64,000 nucleotides of DNA from Balneatrix alpica DSM 16621 (lineage in GTDB: Bacteria; Pseudomonadota; Gammaproteobacteria; Pseudomonadales; Balneatricaceae): positions 248,001-312,000 of the forward strand of contig NZ_KK211040.1 of the NCBI RefSeq assembly GCF_000619885.1, read 5' to 3'. The notes beneath the pieces are model-generated. The model saw only the letters and a program-made list of their open reading frames with translations, was not told the DNA's origin and did not search any database. Below are positions 24,163 to 33,880 of this stretch, in pieces (position 1 is the stretch's first letter; each line of letters opens with the position of its first letter). The position numbers and the translations under genes were made by a program.

Positions 24163-27129
24163 ATGCCGAAGCGCCGCTCTCTTTTTAGCATTATCCTGCT
24201 CCTGATTTTGGGAGCCTTTTCGCTAATGGCCGGCGCGTTGCTCTATTTTGGTTATTACAACGGCAGGGAAGCACTCAATCTGGAGATGCAGAATACCTTC
24301 AGACGCACCCATGCCACCTTCCAACTGTTCCTTGATAACACCCTCTCTCGCCAACAGCAGTTGATTGCTTCTATCGCCAACCACTCTAAGGTGATAGATG
24401 CCCTGGAGCAGCAAAACTCCGACAAGCTAGCGGAAGAGTTCCGCTATCGTCTGAATCTACACGGCGATAACCAACCCGACTTCATTCTGGTGCAACGTGG
24501 TTCCCAACTTCTCTGGAACGATATTGGCAGCACCTTTTATGGCCTGGACACCAACCTAAATCGTCAATTATTGAACCAAGAACTAAGCACCCGGGGGCGC
24601 TGGCAACTCCTGCAAATTCCTCAACCACAACAAGCCCACCACCTGGTCATTCTCGCTTTCCGAGATCAGGTCATTGATGCCGCTAACGGCCAAGTCGTTG
24701 CCGATATTCTGGCCGGTATAGTCTTGAGTGATAACATTGCCTTAGCCAATTTGGCTGAATTGGCCACGGATTCAGAGCTGGTTGCTCTACTTCATCAAGG
24801 CAAGCTGCTGACCTCTTCCTCGCAGAGTCTCTATCCCAGTTATGAGCGCCTGGAGCAAGCCGATGACGGACAAATGATTAGTCTGGATGCCAAGCTCTCC
24901 GCCCAATGCAACACCGTCGTCTTGAATCTCCGCCCTACAACGCTACGTTTCTGCTCTGCGATGCCAACGGATGCCATTTCCGAATTGCGGGATGTATTTG
25001 AAATTCGCCTCTGGACCCTAGTTGGCGCCGTCACCCTGATTTCAATTCTGATCACCCTCCTCCTGTACCGCAGCACCATTGTGCCTCTGCATAAACTTGT
25101 CAGTTACACCGAGCACCTGGCTCGCTATGGAAAGCGCGAAGGCTTCACTAGCAGCCATATCAAAGAGTTTGACCAGGTTGCGGATAACTTGCAGGAAATA
25201 GTCACCGAGCTACGCCATAAAGAGTCCTCGTTACAGGATTTGTTCGACTCAGCCTTTTCACCCATTCTGGTTTGGTTGCCCAATGGCAGTCTCACCCAGC
25301 TCAACCCCTCTGCTAAACAACTGTTGGGGCTAAATGAGCAGCAGCTACGCTATGCGCCGATTTTTGAAATTTTCCCTGCCGAAGTTCATAGCCAGCTCAC
25401 TCAAGCCTGCCAAGGTCAAGCAGTAGAAGGGCTGGAAGTACAAATTGCCGGGCGTTCTTGGCTATGGAACCTGGCCCCTATCCAAGTGGATCAGCACCTC
25501 AGTGGTGTCATTGCACAGGGATTGGATATCACCAGCCATAAAGAAGCAGAGGCCAAAATGCAGCTGGCCAAAGAAGCAGCCGAACAGGCCAGTCGTGCAA
25601 AATCCGACTTTCTGGCGACCATCAGCCATGAGATTCGCACTCCGATGAATGGCGTTATCGGCAATATCCAACTACTGGAAGACAGCCATCTTTCCCATGA
25701 ACAGGAAGAGTACGTTGAGACCATTCGTCATTGTGCGGAGAACCTATTAACGCTGATTAACGATGTATTGGACTTTTCCAAGATCGAGTCCGGTGCTATC
25801 GAGCTAGAACAGCACCCGTTCTACTTACGTGGCTGTTTAGAGGAAGCCGCCAGTATTTTTGCCACCACAGCCCACGAAAAAGGGCTAGAACTGATCTGCA
25901 TGGTCGATGAATCCGTGCCAGACTATGCCAATGGCGATTCCACCCGCCTGCGCCAGATTTTGATGAATCTGATTGGCAATGCAATTAAGTTCACTAGCCA
26001 AGGCGAAGTACAGCTACGCGCTCAAGCCAGTGTCCAAGCGGATCAAGCACTCTGGCTACGGGTATGGATTCAAGACAGTGGCATTGGTATCGCCAACGAG
26101 GCCATAACACGTTTATTCGAGCCTTTCTCCCAAGCCGACACCTCCACCACTCGCCGCTATGGTGGTACCGGCTTAGGACTGAGCATCTGTAAACGCTTAG
26201 TCGAGCTGATGCAGGGCAAAATTGAAGTACAAAGCCAACCCGGACAGGGTTCGACATTTCATTTCAGCGTTCAACTTGGTCAAGTTGACTCCAGTCGTTA
26301 TCACCGAGTTGAGGATGAGCATATCCTCATTGGCAAGCGTGTTTTAATCGTTGACGATAATGCTGCTAATCGCCAAGTGTTAAGCGGCCTATGCCGTAGC
26401 TGGAAACTGCAGTATGAGCTTGCTACCCATGCCAAAGAGGCCCTAACGCTCTATCAGCAAAAACACTATGATCTGCTCCTGCTCGACTATCTGATGCCGG
26501 ACATGAATGGGGTCGAGCTCGCACAGAAGCTCCATCAACTGGGTAACCCGCCCCCAATGCTGCTCTTAAGTTCAGCCGTTCGCCATAACAGCCAGCAACA
26601 AATACATCAACTGTTTCACACCTATTTACCCAAACCTATTCGTAAGCAAATTCTGCTGGAAACTATGGTACGAGCACTCAGCGATCAACCACAACAGGCT
26701 CAAGGGCTGGTTAAGGTCAGCCGTCCCCCGGCACAACGCAGCCTTAACCTGATGGTGGTGGAAGATAACCTCGTTAACCAAAAACTGATTACCACTATTT
26801 TGAAAAAAATGGGCCATGAAGTCCGCGTATGCCAGGATGGACTAGAGGCCATCGAAGCCTTCAAAAATGAGCCCGCACAAATCATTTTCATGGATATGCA
26901 AATGCCCAGAATGGATGGTTTAGAGGCAACACGTCATATTCGACAAAGTGAGCAGGGACAAAATGTGATCATTATTGCCCTCACGGCCAATGCGATGCGG
27001 ACCGATAAAGAACGTTGCCTGGAAGCGGGCATGAACGACTTTATCAGCAAGCCTTTTCGGGTCGAAGATATTCGCTCTATGCTAGAGCGTTGGAGTACCG
27101 CCGACAGCCTTAATGGCCACTCCAACTAA
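24163..27129 (+). CDS. luxQ: LuxQ-like hybrid sensor histidine kinase with two receiver domains
   Basis: A 988-residue inner-membrane kinase. Transmembrane helices lie at about 8-30 and 284-304, enclosing a LuxQ-type periplasmic domain ([14 protein letters not shown] and [13 protein letters not shown] align with V. harveyi LuxQ from memory). HAMP, a PAS domain (about 345-465), HisKA with His489 in [10 protein letters not shown], an ATPase domain ([15 protein letters not shown]) and two receivers follow, with Asp775 and Asp911. Vibrio LuxQ (859 residues) has one receiver, so one is extra. It should switch between kinase and phosphatase when the LuxP-like partner binds ligand. No LuxU phosphotransfer protein is encoded in the window. 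Confidence 0.9.
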   Translation: MPKRRSLFSIILLLILGAFSLMAGALLYFGYYNGREALNLEMQNTFRRTHATFQLFLDNTLSRQQQLIASIANHSKVIDALEQQNSDKLAEEFRYRLNLHGDNQPDFILVQRGSQLLWNDIGSTFYGLDTNLNRQLLNQELSTRGRWQLLQIPQPQQAHHLVILAFRDQVIDAANGQVVADILAGIVLSDNIALANLAELATDSELVALLHQGKLLTSSSQSLYPSYERLEQADDGQMISLDAKLSAQCNTVVLNLRPTTLRFCSAMPTDAISELRDVFEIRLWTLVGAVTLISILITLLLYRSTIVPLHKLVSYTEHLARYGKREGFTSSHIKEFDQVADNLQEIVTELRHKESSLQDLFDSAFSPILVWLPNGSLTQLNPSAKQLLGLNEQQLRYAPIFEIFPAEVHSQLTQACQGQAVEGLEVQIAGRSWLWNLAPIQVDQHLSGVIAQGLDITSHKEAEAKMQLAKEAAEQASRAKSDFLATISHEIRTPMNGVIGNIQLLEDSHLSHEQEEYVETIRHCAENLLTLINDVLDFSKIESGAIELEQHPFYLRGCLEEAASIFATTAHEKGLELICMVDESVPDYANGDSTRLRQILMNLIGNAIKFTSQGEVQLRAQASVQADQALWLRVWIQDSGIGIANEAITRLFEPFSQADTSTTRRYGGTGLGLSICKRLVELMQGKIEVQSQPGQGSTFHFSVQLGQVDSSRYHRVEDEHILIGKRVLIVDDNAANRQVLSGLCRSWKLQYELATHAKEALTLYQQKHYDLLLLDYLMPDMNGVELAQKLHQLGNPPPMLLLSSAVRHNSQQQIHQLFHTYLPKPIRKQILLETMVRALSDQPQQAQGLVKVSRPPAQRSLNLMVVEDNLVNQKLITTILKKMGHEVRVCQDGLEAIEAFKNEPAQIIFMDMQMPRMDGLEATRHIRQSEQGQNVIIIALTANAMRTDKERCLEAGMNDFISKPFRVEDIRSMLERWSTADSLNGHSN

Positions 27130-27232
27130 ACAGTCAAAAAAACCAAAAATGCCGTCATGCCCAACACTTTAATAGATTTTAGTTAAAAGGATCTTGAACC
27201 GATATTTATCTGTAGCTAATGAAACTCTTAGC

Positions 27233-27271
27233 AAGCTTGCGCGAAAAAGCACAATTTTTCAGAGCAAGCTT
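27233..27271. repeat. Nested palindrome between luxQ-like gene and chemoreceptor
   Basis: AAGCTTGC (27233-27240) pairs with GCAAGCTT (27264-27271), and inside it GAAAAA pairs with TTTTTC around a GCACAA loop. The 9-mer AGCAAGCTT occurs twice, 33 bases apart. Outer ATCTGTA and TACAGAT arms (27209-27215, 27272-27278) extend the symmetry. It lies in the 253-base gap before the chemoreceptor gene and could be an operator or a processed RNA structure. Confidence 0.4.
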
Positions 27272-27382
27272 TACAGATAGTCTGACTCTGCTAAATTCTG
27301 GCACTATAACTATTAAAACTTACGTCGCATGTCTCACTTTTTTCGTAAGTGTGGCAAGCACTTAGGCAACAAGGGTTAAAAC

Positions 27383-29377
27383 ATGGCATTGAGTGTCACT
27401 CAGAGAATAGGCGGGGGTTTTGCGCTTTTGCTGATCCTGCTTCTGGCAGTTGGGCTGACCGGCTACCGTAGTACAGGATCCATCAACGAAAAACTACTTC
27501 TCGTCACTAATGAAACCAATCCATTGGTTCAGGGAGCGAATCAACAGGTCATCAAGATTCTCCAAGCCAATAAATCCCTGCAATATTTTCTCGCCTCGGA
27601 AGCCAGAGAACGCCTTGATGACGAGATGGCTCAATTCGATGCACATATGGAAAACTATCAACAGATTTCCACCTCATTGGATGCCTACCTCAGCAAACGG
27701 CCACGCTTAGCTGAGCAATTAGAGTTTGCCCGCACTAATAGCAACGCCTATCTGCAAACCGCCAAAACCTTAATGACCCTGCACCGAGATCGCCTGATGC
27801 AAGATCAGAAGGTGCGACAGCAACGCCAGCAAGTAAACCGGCAAACCGACAGCCTGAACAATTTCCTGCGTAACTACTCACTCCGTTCAGAGCGTCAGTA
27901 CGGTGCTACTGGTCCCCATGTACAATCGAATAACCTGTTACGTGAAGCCAATAAAGCCACTACCCAGTTTGAACGCTTTGAAGTGCATCAAGACATCACC
28001 GAGCTACAGCGTGGCCTGGAAGGCCAGGGTAAGGTGATCATGGATCGCTACAAAGAGTTTGCTGAAGTCGATCAGAAGCAAGCCCAGAAAGTACAGATAC
28101 TAATCAAACAGGCCGTGTTTAACGTTGAAGATCCTAAAGGGATGTTGGCTCTCTATGTCGAGCAGGCAAAACTGCACAATGACATCAAACAAGCCATTGC
28201 GGATGGTGAGCAACAAATTAAAGATACGTTGGCAGCCTTAGAAAGCTTTGCTGGCCTAGCGGATGAAGCTGCCATGGAGGCTAAAAATGATGCTGCCAGC
28301 ACCATTACCGCTAGCCGCTCAATTCTGATTGGCGTTAGCGCCATTGGTGTACTCGCTGCCATCATCATTGGCTGGGGTGTTGCCGCCAGTATCCGTCGCC
28401 CGCTCTCTCAATTCCGCAGTGTGCTAAAGGAAATGACTGCTGGGGATATGCGGGTACGCTTTGATGACAAGCGCAAAGATGAATTTGGTGACCTGGGTAA
28501 GAGCCTGAACGAACTCAGTGCTGCACTGCAAAACACCTTGAAAGAATTAGCCCAGGAGGCGGAACGCTTAGCCTCCGTCGCCGAGCAAAATGCCAGCATT
28601 AGTGAACAAACCACCAATGCAGTAAACGACCAGAAATCGCAGCTGTCCTCTACCGCTTCAGCCATGCATGAGATGGAAAGCACTGTGCATGAAGTGGCAG
28701 GTCGCGCCCAAGACACCCTGGACTCAGTCAACAACACCAGTCGCCTCACCGGTCAGGTGAAAGCTGACGTTGACCGTACTATTGATAGTATCCGCGCCCA
28801 GGCCGAGCAGATTCACCGTGCAGGACGCGTCACCGATGAGCTCAACACCTATAGTAAAAACATTGACTCCATTCTGGATGCGATTCGGGACATTGCTGAA
28901 CAGACCAACCTGTTAGCCCTTAACGCCGCCATTGAGGCAGCCCGTGCAGGTGAACAGGGTCGTGGTTTTGCCGTCGTCGCAGACGAAGTTCGCACCCTGG
29001 CCAGCCGCACTCAGGACTCCACCGGAGAAATCCAGCAAATGATTGAACAGATGCAGGGCCGTATCCGTGAAGTCGTGAAAGTAATGGAGTCCAGTCAGCA
29101 GCAAACCGACCAGTGCGTCAACATTGCCTCTGAAGCTGGCAAGGCTTTGGAGCAGATGGACAGCGCCATCCAGCTCATTCGCGATATGAATATCCAGATT
29201 GCCAGCGCAACTGAGCAACAAAGTGCCACCGCACAAGAGATCAGTCGCAGCGTCAACTCCATCCACTCCGCAGCCGAGCAAACCGCAGAAGGTGCCTTGC
29301 AGACGGCCTCTAGCAGTCAAGGACTACTGGACCTGGCCCGCCACCAGCGACGTCTGCTACAACGCTTCCAGGTGTAA
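27383..29377 (+). CDS. Methyl-accepting chemotaxis protein
   Basis: A 664-residue chemoreceptor. Transmembrane helices at about 9-30 and 312-335 enclose a long helical periplasmic ligand domain of about 280 residues without Cache or PAS-like motifs, probably a helical-bundle sensor. HAMP (about 335-390) and the cytoplasmic signalling domain follow. The conserved hairpin tip ([21 protein letters not shown], then [15 protein letters not shown]) that binds CheA and CheW is intact. There is no C-terminal CheR-binding pentapeptide (it ends RRLLQRFQV). Ligand unknown. It is separated from luxQ by 253 bases and has its own terminator, so it is probably transcribed alone. Confidence 0.94.
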   Translation: MALSVTQRIGGGFALLLILLLAVGLTGYRSTGSINEKLLLVTNETNPLVQGANQQVIKILQANKSLQYFLASEARERLDDEMAQFDAHMENYQQISTSLDAYLSKRPRLAEQLEFARTNSNAYLQTAKTLMTLHRDRLMQDQKVRQQRQQVNRQTDSLNNFLRNYSLRSERQYGATGPHVQSNNLLREANKATTQFERFEVHQDITELQRGLEGQGKVIMDRYKEFAEVDQKQAQKVQILIKQAVFNVEDPKGMLALYVEQAKLHNDIKQAIADGEQQIKDTLAALESFAGLADEAAMEAKNDAASTITASRSILIGVSAIGVLAAIIIGWGVAASIRRPLSQFRSVLKEMTAGDMRVRFDDKRKDEFGDLGKSLNELSAALQNTLKELAQEAERLASVAEQNASISEQTTNAVNDQKSQLSSTASAMHEMESTVHEVAGRAQDTLDSVNNTSRLTGQVKADVDRTIDSIRAQAEQIHRAGRVTDELNTYSKNIDSILDAIRDIAEQTNLLALNAAIEAARAGEQGRGFAVVADEVRTLASRTQDSTGEIQQMIEQMQGRIREVVKVMESSQQQTDQCVNIASEAGKALEQMDSAIQLIRDMNIQIASATEQQSATAQEISRSVNSIHSAAEQTAEGALQTASSSQGLLDLARHQRRLLQRFQV

Positions 29378-29405
29378 TCACTACCCAGCCTGATCCACAC
29401 CACTA

Positions 29406-29434
29406 AGAGCCCGGCCAACGCCGGGCTCTGTCTT
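29406..29434 (+). terminator. Intrinsic terminator after the chemoreceptor gene
   Basis: A perfect 10-bp stem (AGAGCCCGGC/GCCGGGCTCT) with a CAAC loop starts 28 bases after the stop codon and is followed by GTCTTT, a short U-tract. Confidence 0.7.
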
Positions 29435-29505
29435 TACGCTCTCCCCTACTCCTTCGCCCTCGCTTGGGTGTAAACTTGGCCCCATACAGCATGACTGAGG
29501 TGACT

Positions 29506-29979
29506 ATGTTCGAGAAACAGGATTTCCTGCCCCTTTGCGAACAAATCGATAAGCAATTGGGTGACAGCTGGGTAATTGCCGACCGTCGTAAAGAAGCGGT
29601 GATTTTTGAGAGTCCAGACGATGCACATTTTGAGCTGCAACTACTGCCCGATTATGAACATCAAAACCGCTGGAAAATTCAATTTATGCCCCTGCTGGCA
29701 CAGCACTTGCCGGAAAACCCACGTTTAAAGCAGGCAATCAAGCGCTTAGCGCACGACATGTCACCGGAGCGCTCTCCCGAGGCGCTGGCACGTACTATCG
29801 AGGCATTGTTGATTGATTGTCATCAGATGATTAAAGCTTTCGCTCCTGAAAATAAAAGTCGCTTTGCCATGGAGCTCGTTAAGCATAGTGACGGACTGGC
29901 CAGTGTTTATGTTGACAATGTTCCTGAGCCTATTGCCGATGAAATTTGTGCGCTATTAGAAGATTGGCAAAAAAGCTAA
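29506..29979 (+). CDS. Conserved-looking small cytoplasmic protein of unknown function
   Basis: A 157-residue acidic soluble protein that I do not recognise. It has no signal peptide or membrane segment. The first ~60 residues look like alternating strands (SWVIADRRKEAVIFESPDD), and the rest is predominantly helical with charged residues. The frame is open from 29464, but the ATG at 29506 has GAGGTG six bases upstream. It lies between two intrinsic terminators, so it is a single-gene unit. Codon use and GC are like the neighbours, so it is probably a genuine native gene. Confidence 0.75.
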   Translation: MFEKQDFLPLCEQIDKQLGDSWVIADRRKEAVIFESPDDAHFELQLLPDYEHQNRWKIQFMPLLAQHLPENPRLKQAIKRLAHDMSPERSPEALARTIEALLIDCHQMIKAFAPENKSRFAMELVKHSDGLASVYVDNVPEPIADEICALLEDWQKS

Positions 29980-29998
29980 TCTCGCTTTTATTGTCCTG

Positions 29999-30027
29999 AT
30001 GCCCGGCTTGTCCGGGCATTATTTTTT
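29999..30027 (+). terminator. Intrinsic terminator after the unknown gene at 29.5 kb
   Basis: An 8-bp perfect stem (ATGCCCGG/CCGGGCAT) with a 5-base loop is followed by TATTTTTT. It starts 20 bases after the stop codon. Confidence 0.8.
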
Positions 30028-30253
30028 ACGTATTTGTTGAGCAAATCACAAAATCAGCAAAATGCGTCAGACCAATCGAAAAATTTCCGCAAATCCTCGA
30101 CTTTAGTCTAATAACACCTACCTTTTTAATCACCGCAGGCTTCCCTAAGCTGCACATAGGCTAATGCTTTAATAAAACGCTAGCCTAGCCTGTAGTCCCA
30201 AAAGGACTATTTGGTCCAACCCTTTAAACCCACGACAAGGTCAGGTGAACAAG

Positions 30254-31672
30254 GTGATCAAGAAAATTCTTATCGCCAACCGGGGAGAAATTGCCGTACG
30301 CATCGTACGAGCATGCCAGGAAATGGGCATCCGGGCGGTTGCAATCTATTCGGAGGCAGACCGCTTTGCGTTACATGTCAAAAAGGCGGATGAGGCTTAC
30401 TGCATTGGGGCTGATCCCCTGTCCGGCTATCTCAACCCCCATCATATCGTCAACCTTGCCGTAGAAACCGGCTGCGATGCTTTGCATCCCGGTTACGGCT
30501 TCCTTTCTGAAAACCCCGAGCTGGCGGCAATCTGTGCCCAGCGCGGGATTCGCTTTATCGGCCCCAAACCAGAAGTCATCAAGGCAATGGGGGATAAAAC
30601 CGAAGCCCGTACCAGCATGATTAAGGCTGGCGTGCCCGTTACCCCTGGCAGCCAAGGCAACCTCAAAGATTTAGAGGATGCCCTGCAGCAAGCCGCCGTA
30701 ATTGGTTACCCCATTATGCTGAAAGCCACCTCCGGTGGCGGGGGCCGCGGGATTCGTCGCTGCAATTCCGAAGACGAATTACGCCAGAATTATGAACGGG
30801 TTATTTCCGAAGCAACCAAGGCCTTCGGTAGTGCTGAGGTGTTTTTAGAGAAGTGTATTGTGAATCCGCGCCATATTGAGGTGCAGATTCTGGCGGACTC
30901 TTTTGGCAATACCGTTCACCTCTATGAGCGCGACTGCTCCATTCAGCGCCGCAACCAAAAGCTGATCGAGCTCGCCCCCTCCCCCCAACTCAATGATGCT
31001 CAGCGCGACTATGTCGGCAGCCTGGCTGTCAAAGCGGCACAAGCGGTGAACTATGAAAATGCGGGAACCGTCGAATTTCTGTTGGACGACCAAGACAACT
31101 TTTACTTTATGGAAATGAACACCCGGGTGCAGGTGGAACACACCATCACCGAAGAAATCACCGGGATCGACATTGTCCAGACCCAAATCAAAATTGCCGC
31201 TGGCCAACCACTACCCTTCAAGCAAGAGGACATTAGCTACCGGGGCTTCGCGGCACAGTTTCGCATCAATGCGGAAGACCCCAAGAACGGCTTTTTACCC
31301 AGCTTTGGCCGGGTGAGCCGCTACTATTCTGCCGGCGGGCCCGGTGTACGTACCGATGCCGCCATCTATACCGGCTATAGCATCCCCCCCTACTACGACT
31401 CCATGTGTGCCAAGTTAGTCGTCTGGGCACTCACCTGGGAAGACCTAATCGCCAGAGGTCAGCGAGCCTTGAACGATATGCAGATTTTCGGGATCACCAC
31501 CACGATTCCCTACTATCAGCGCATTCTCGCTCATCCGGATTTTCAAGCCGCCACCTTTAACACCGGCTTTGTAGAAGCACATCCGGAGCTGATCCATTAC
31601 TCCGTTAAACGCCGTCCCGAATCCCTGGTGGCCGCTATTGCAGCCAGTATTGCCGCCCAGGCCGGGCTCTAA
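30254..31672 (+). CDS. pycA: Pyruvate carboxylase subunit A (biotin carboxylase)
   Basis: The ATP-dependent biotin carboxylase half of a two-subunit pyruvate carboxylase, which makes oxaloacetate for anaplerosis. The 472-residue chain has the N-terminal [18 protein letters not shown], a glycine-rich ATP-grasp loop (SGGGGRG), [13 protein letters not shown] and the catalytic [11 protein letters not shown]. Two in-frame GTG starts exist, at 30245 and 30254. The second is preferred: AGGTGA sits five bases upstream and the product begins [12 protein letters not shown], like Pseudomonas PycA. Pairing with the adjacent biotin-bearing subunit distinguishes it from AccC. The 274 bases upstream hold only a small hairpin (30193-30209). 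Confidence 0.92.
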   Translation: MIKKILIANRGEIAVRIVRACQEMGIRAVAIYSEADRFALHVKKADEAYCIGADPLSGYLNPHHIVNLAVETGCDALHPGYGFLSENPELAAICAQRGIRFIGPKPEVIKAMGDKTEARTSMIKAGVPVTPGSQGNLKDLEDALQQAAVIGYPIMLKATSGGGGRGIRRCNSEDELRQNYERVISEATKAFGSAEVFLEKCIVNPRHIEVQILADSFGNTVHLYERDCSIQRRNQKLIELAPSPQLNDAQRDYVGSLAVKAAQAVNYENAGTVEFLLDDQDNFYFMEMNTRVQVEHTITEEITGIDIVQTQIKIAAGQPLPFKQEDISYRGFAAQFRINAEDPKNGFLPSFGRVSRYYSAGGPGVRTDAAIYTGYSIPPYYDSMCAKLVVWALTWEDLIARGQRALNDMQIFGITTTIPYYQRILAHPDFQAATFNTGFVEAHPELIHYSVKRRPESLVAAIAASIAAQAGL

Positions 31673-31699
31673 CGATTAGGCTTTTTTGAGGAAACCGAC

Positions 31700-33493
31700 A
31701 TGGCGAAAAAAATTCATATTACTGACGTCGTCCTGCGTGATGGCCACCAGTCTCTGATTGCTACCCGTTTACGCACCGAAGATATGCTGCCCATCTGCGC
31801 CAAATTGGATCAGGTAGGTTATTGGTCACTAGAAGCCTGGGGCGGTGCCACCTTTGATGCCTGCGTGCGCTTCCTGCGGGAAGACCCATGGGAGCGCCTG
31901 GCCAAGCTGCGCGAAGCCCTGCCCAACACCCGTCTGCAAATGCTGCTGCGCGGGCAAAACCTGCTCGGCTATCGCCACTATTCTGACGATGTTGTTCGCG
32001 CCTTTGTTCAGCGTGCAGCCGCTAATGGGATGGATGTATTCCGCATTTTTGATGCCCTCAATGATGTGCGCAACCTGCGCACCGCAATCGAGGCGACCAA
32101 AGCAGCGGGCAAACATGCACAGGGTACCCTGTGCTACACCACCAGCCCGGTGCATACACTGGATGCCTATGTCCAACTGGCCAAAGAGTTGGAAGCTATG
32201 GGAGCTGATTCCATCGCCATCAAGGATATGGCCGGCCTGCTCACACCGCAGGCCACCTCCGACTTGGTCAAAGCCCTGAAAGATCAGATTAGCTTGCCGC
32301 TGTTCCTGCACTCACATGCCACCTCCGGCATGGCCAACATGTGCCAACTCAAAGCCGTAGAGCAGGGCTGTGATCATATTGATACCTGTATCTCCTCCTT
32401 CTCTGGCGGCACCAGCCACCCCCCCACTGAGTCAATGGTCGCCACACTGGAGGCTGCCGGCTATGAAACCGGGTTGGACCTCAGCCTCCTGCAGGAAATC
32501 AGCCAGTATTTCCGTGAAATCCGGAAGAAATACCATCAATTCGAAAGCGAATTTAATGATGTCGATACCCAGGTACTGATTAACCAGGTACCAGGGGGGA
32601 TGATGTCGAACCTAGCCAACCAACTGCGTGAACAGGGGGCGCTGGAGCGTATTCAGGATGTCTTCCAGGAGATTCCCAAAGTACGGGCCGACCTTGGCTT
32701 CCCTCCGCTGGTCACCCCCACTTCACAGATTGTCGGCACCCAGGCAGTCATGAATGTCATCACCGGCAAGCGTTATGAAAACATCACTAATGAAGTGAAG
32801 CGCTACCTGCAAGGCTGGTATGGCAAAGCACCGGCGGAAGTAAATGCCAACCTGCGCCGTCAAGCAGTCGGGGATGAAGAGCTGATCGATTGCCGCCCTG
32901 CCGACTTATTGCCTGCTGAGCTGGATAAACTCCGGGCTGACATCGGCAGCCTGGCCGTCAATGAAGAAGACGTGTTGACCTATGCCATGTTCCCCGATGT
33001 TGCCCGGGTCTACCTGCAAGAACGCGCTGACGGCACCTTAAAGCCCGAACCGTTGCTGCCTAAGGCTGCCAGCAAAAACCAGGGCAGTGTCCCCACCTCT
33101 TTCAAAGTAACCCTGCACGGCGAAACCTACGATATCCAAATCACCGGTGCCGGCCCCACCGATAACCAGGAGCGTAACTTCTACCTGACGATTGATGGCG
33201 TACCGGAAGAAGTGCATCTGGAAACCCAGGGTGAGTACAGTGGCCAGCATTCCAGTGGCCGGCAGAAGGCGACCCATGAGGGCCAAGTTACTACCTCCAT
33301 GCCTGGCAACATCGTTGAGGTATTGGTGCAAGAAGGCAGCAGTGTCAGTGCCGGAAACCCCGTCTTGATCATTGAAGCAATGAAGATGGAAACAGAAGTG
33401 AAAGCACCGATATCCGGCAAGGTTGTGGGTGTCTTTATTAAGAAGGGTGACCGCGTCACTCCAGGAGAAGTCCTGGTCGAAATCCAGGCTTAA
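31700..33493 (+). CDS. pycB: Pyruvate carboxylase subunit B (carboxyltransferase and biotin carrier; OadA-like)
   Basis: A 597-residue protein carrying the pyruvate carboxyltransferase barrel (TDVVLRDGHQSLIATR at the N-terminus, with the metal-binding Asp; KDMAGLL; LHSHATSG) and a C-terminal biotinyl domain with Lys562 in EAMKMETEV. The same architecture occurs in the alpha subunit of oxaloacetate decarboxylase. No membrane beta or gamma subunits are present and a biotin carboxylase lies 27 bases upstream, so a pyruvate carboxylase role is favoured. The ATG has GAGGA upstream. Confidence 0.92.
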   Translation: MAKKIHITDVVLRDGHQSLIATRLRTEDMLPICAKLDQVGYWSLEAWGGATFDACVRFLREDPWERLAKLREALPNTRLQMLLRGQNLLGYRHYSDDVVRAFVQRAAANGMDVFRIFDALNDVRNLRTAIEATKAAGKHAQGTLCYTTSPVHTLDAYVQLAKELEAMGADSIAIKDMAGLLTPQATSDLVKALKDQISLPLFLHSHATSGMANMCQLKAVEQGCDHIDTCISSFSGGTSHPPTESMVATLEAAGYETGLDLSLLQEISQYFREIRKKYHQFESEFNDVDTQVLINQVPGGMMSNLANQLREQGALERIQDVFQEIPKVRADLGFPPLVTPTSQIVGTQAVMNVITGKRYENITNEVKRYLQGWYGKAPAEVNANLRRQAVGDEELIDCRPADLLPAELDKLRADIGSLAVNEEDVLTYAMFPDVARVYLQERADGTLKPEPLLPKAASKNQGSVPTSFKVTLHGETYDIQITGAGPTDNQERNFYLTIDGVPEEVHLETQGEYSGQHSSGRQKATHEGQVTTSMPGNIVEVLVQEGSSVSAGNPVLIIEAMKMETEVKAPISGKVVGVFIKKGDRVTPGEVLVEIQA

Positions 33494-33500
33494 TCCCCAC

Positions 33501-33522
33501 AGAGGCAGCTACGGCTGCCTCT
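33501..33522 (+). terminator. Hairpin after pycB, weak terminator candidate
   Basis: A perfect 9-bp stem (AGAGGCAGC/GCTGCCTCT) with a TACG tetraloop begins seven bases after the pycB stop. No T-run follows, so it may protect the 3' end rather than terminate. Confidence 0.45.
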
Positions 33523-33621
33523 TGCCCTTCCAAGAGAGAATACACGCTCCTTTCTCCTTTCCATGGCCTGGTGATTCCACCTCTTTACCCCCAACAAAAG
33601 AATAATCCCAGCAGGTTTACT

Positions 33622-33637
33622 TTTACGTAAACGTTGA
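33622..33637. promoter_or_regulatory. Palindromic operator candidate (LiuR-like) upstream of bkd
   Basis: TTTACGTAAACGTTGA shares the exact core ACGTAAACGT with the site at 5285-5294 (minus strand). It sits about 245 bases before the E1-alpha start, far for a simple promoter unless the mRNA has a long leader. Confidence 0.5.
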
Positions 33638-33781
33638 ATATATTCGATCAAAATCTAGACGCCCCTGTATTAGACCCAACAGAAAACGCCTTGCAGCGAG
33701 TCGAAGTTAGGCCTAAATACAGGATGAGCTCAGACAATCTTGGCTAAAGTCAGGCATTCCCCGGCTTTCAAGGCAGCAGGC

Positions 33782-33848
33782 CTGACACAATCAGTACCCC
33801 GCTGCGCAGCTCTACCCGAGTGGCCCCAGGATTGGTTCTGACACAATC
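33782..33848 (+). repeat. 11-base direct repeat CTGACACAATC, two copies
   Basis: Exact copies at 33782-33792 and 33838-33848, with 56 bases between starts. The second copy is also the right arm of an inverted repeat, GATTG-N9-CAATC. It lies just before the bkd operon and could be a tandem binding site, for example for an Lrp-type BkdR regulator (inference). Confidence 0.45.
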
Positions 33849-33880
33849 GGAATGGCACCATAACAACAAAAAGGTGGCTT

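Larger units (their letters stand above)
33523..33880. other. Regulatory gap upstream of the bkd operon
   Basis: With the pycB hairpin this is a 387-base gap without a gene. It holds a LiuR-like palindrome (33622-33637), two widely spaced arms CCTGTAT-TAG and CTAAATACAGG (33664-33673 and 33713-33723), and an 11-base direct repeat (33782-33792, 33838-33848). A ribosome site AAGGTGG is followed closely by the E1-alpha ATG. A clear -35/-10 pair is not obvious. Confidence 0.5.

Noticed and set aside
30254-33493. Reading the biotin genes as AccC plus oxaloacetate decarboxylase
   Set aside because: No AccB and no membrane beta or gamma decarboxylase subunits are present. The pair matches the two-subunit pyruvate carboxylase of Pseudomonas.
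33664-33723. Long inverted arms CCTGTATTAG and CTAAATACAGG before bkd
   Set aside because: The arms are about 39 bases apart with an unpaired base between the halves and no second feature supports them; noted only as part of the gap.
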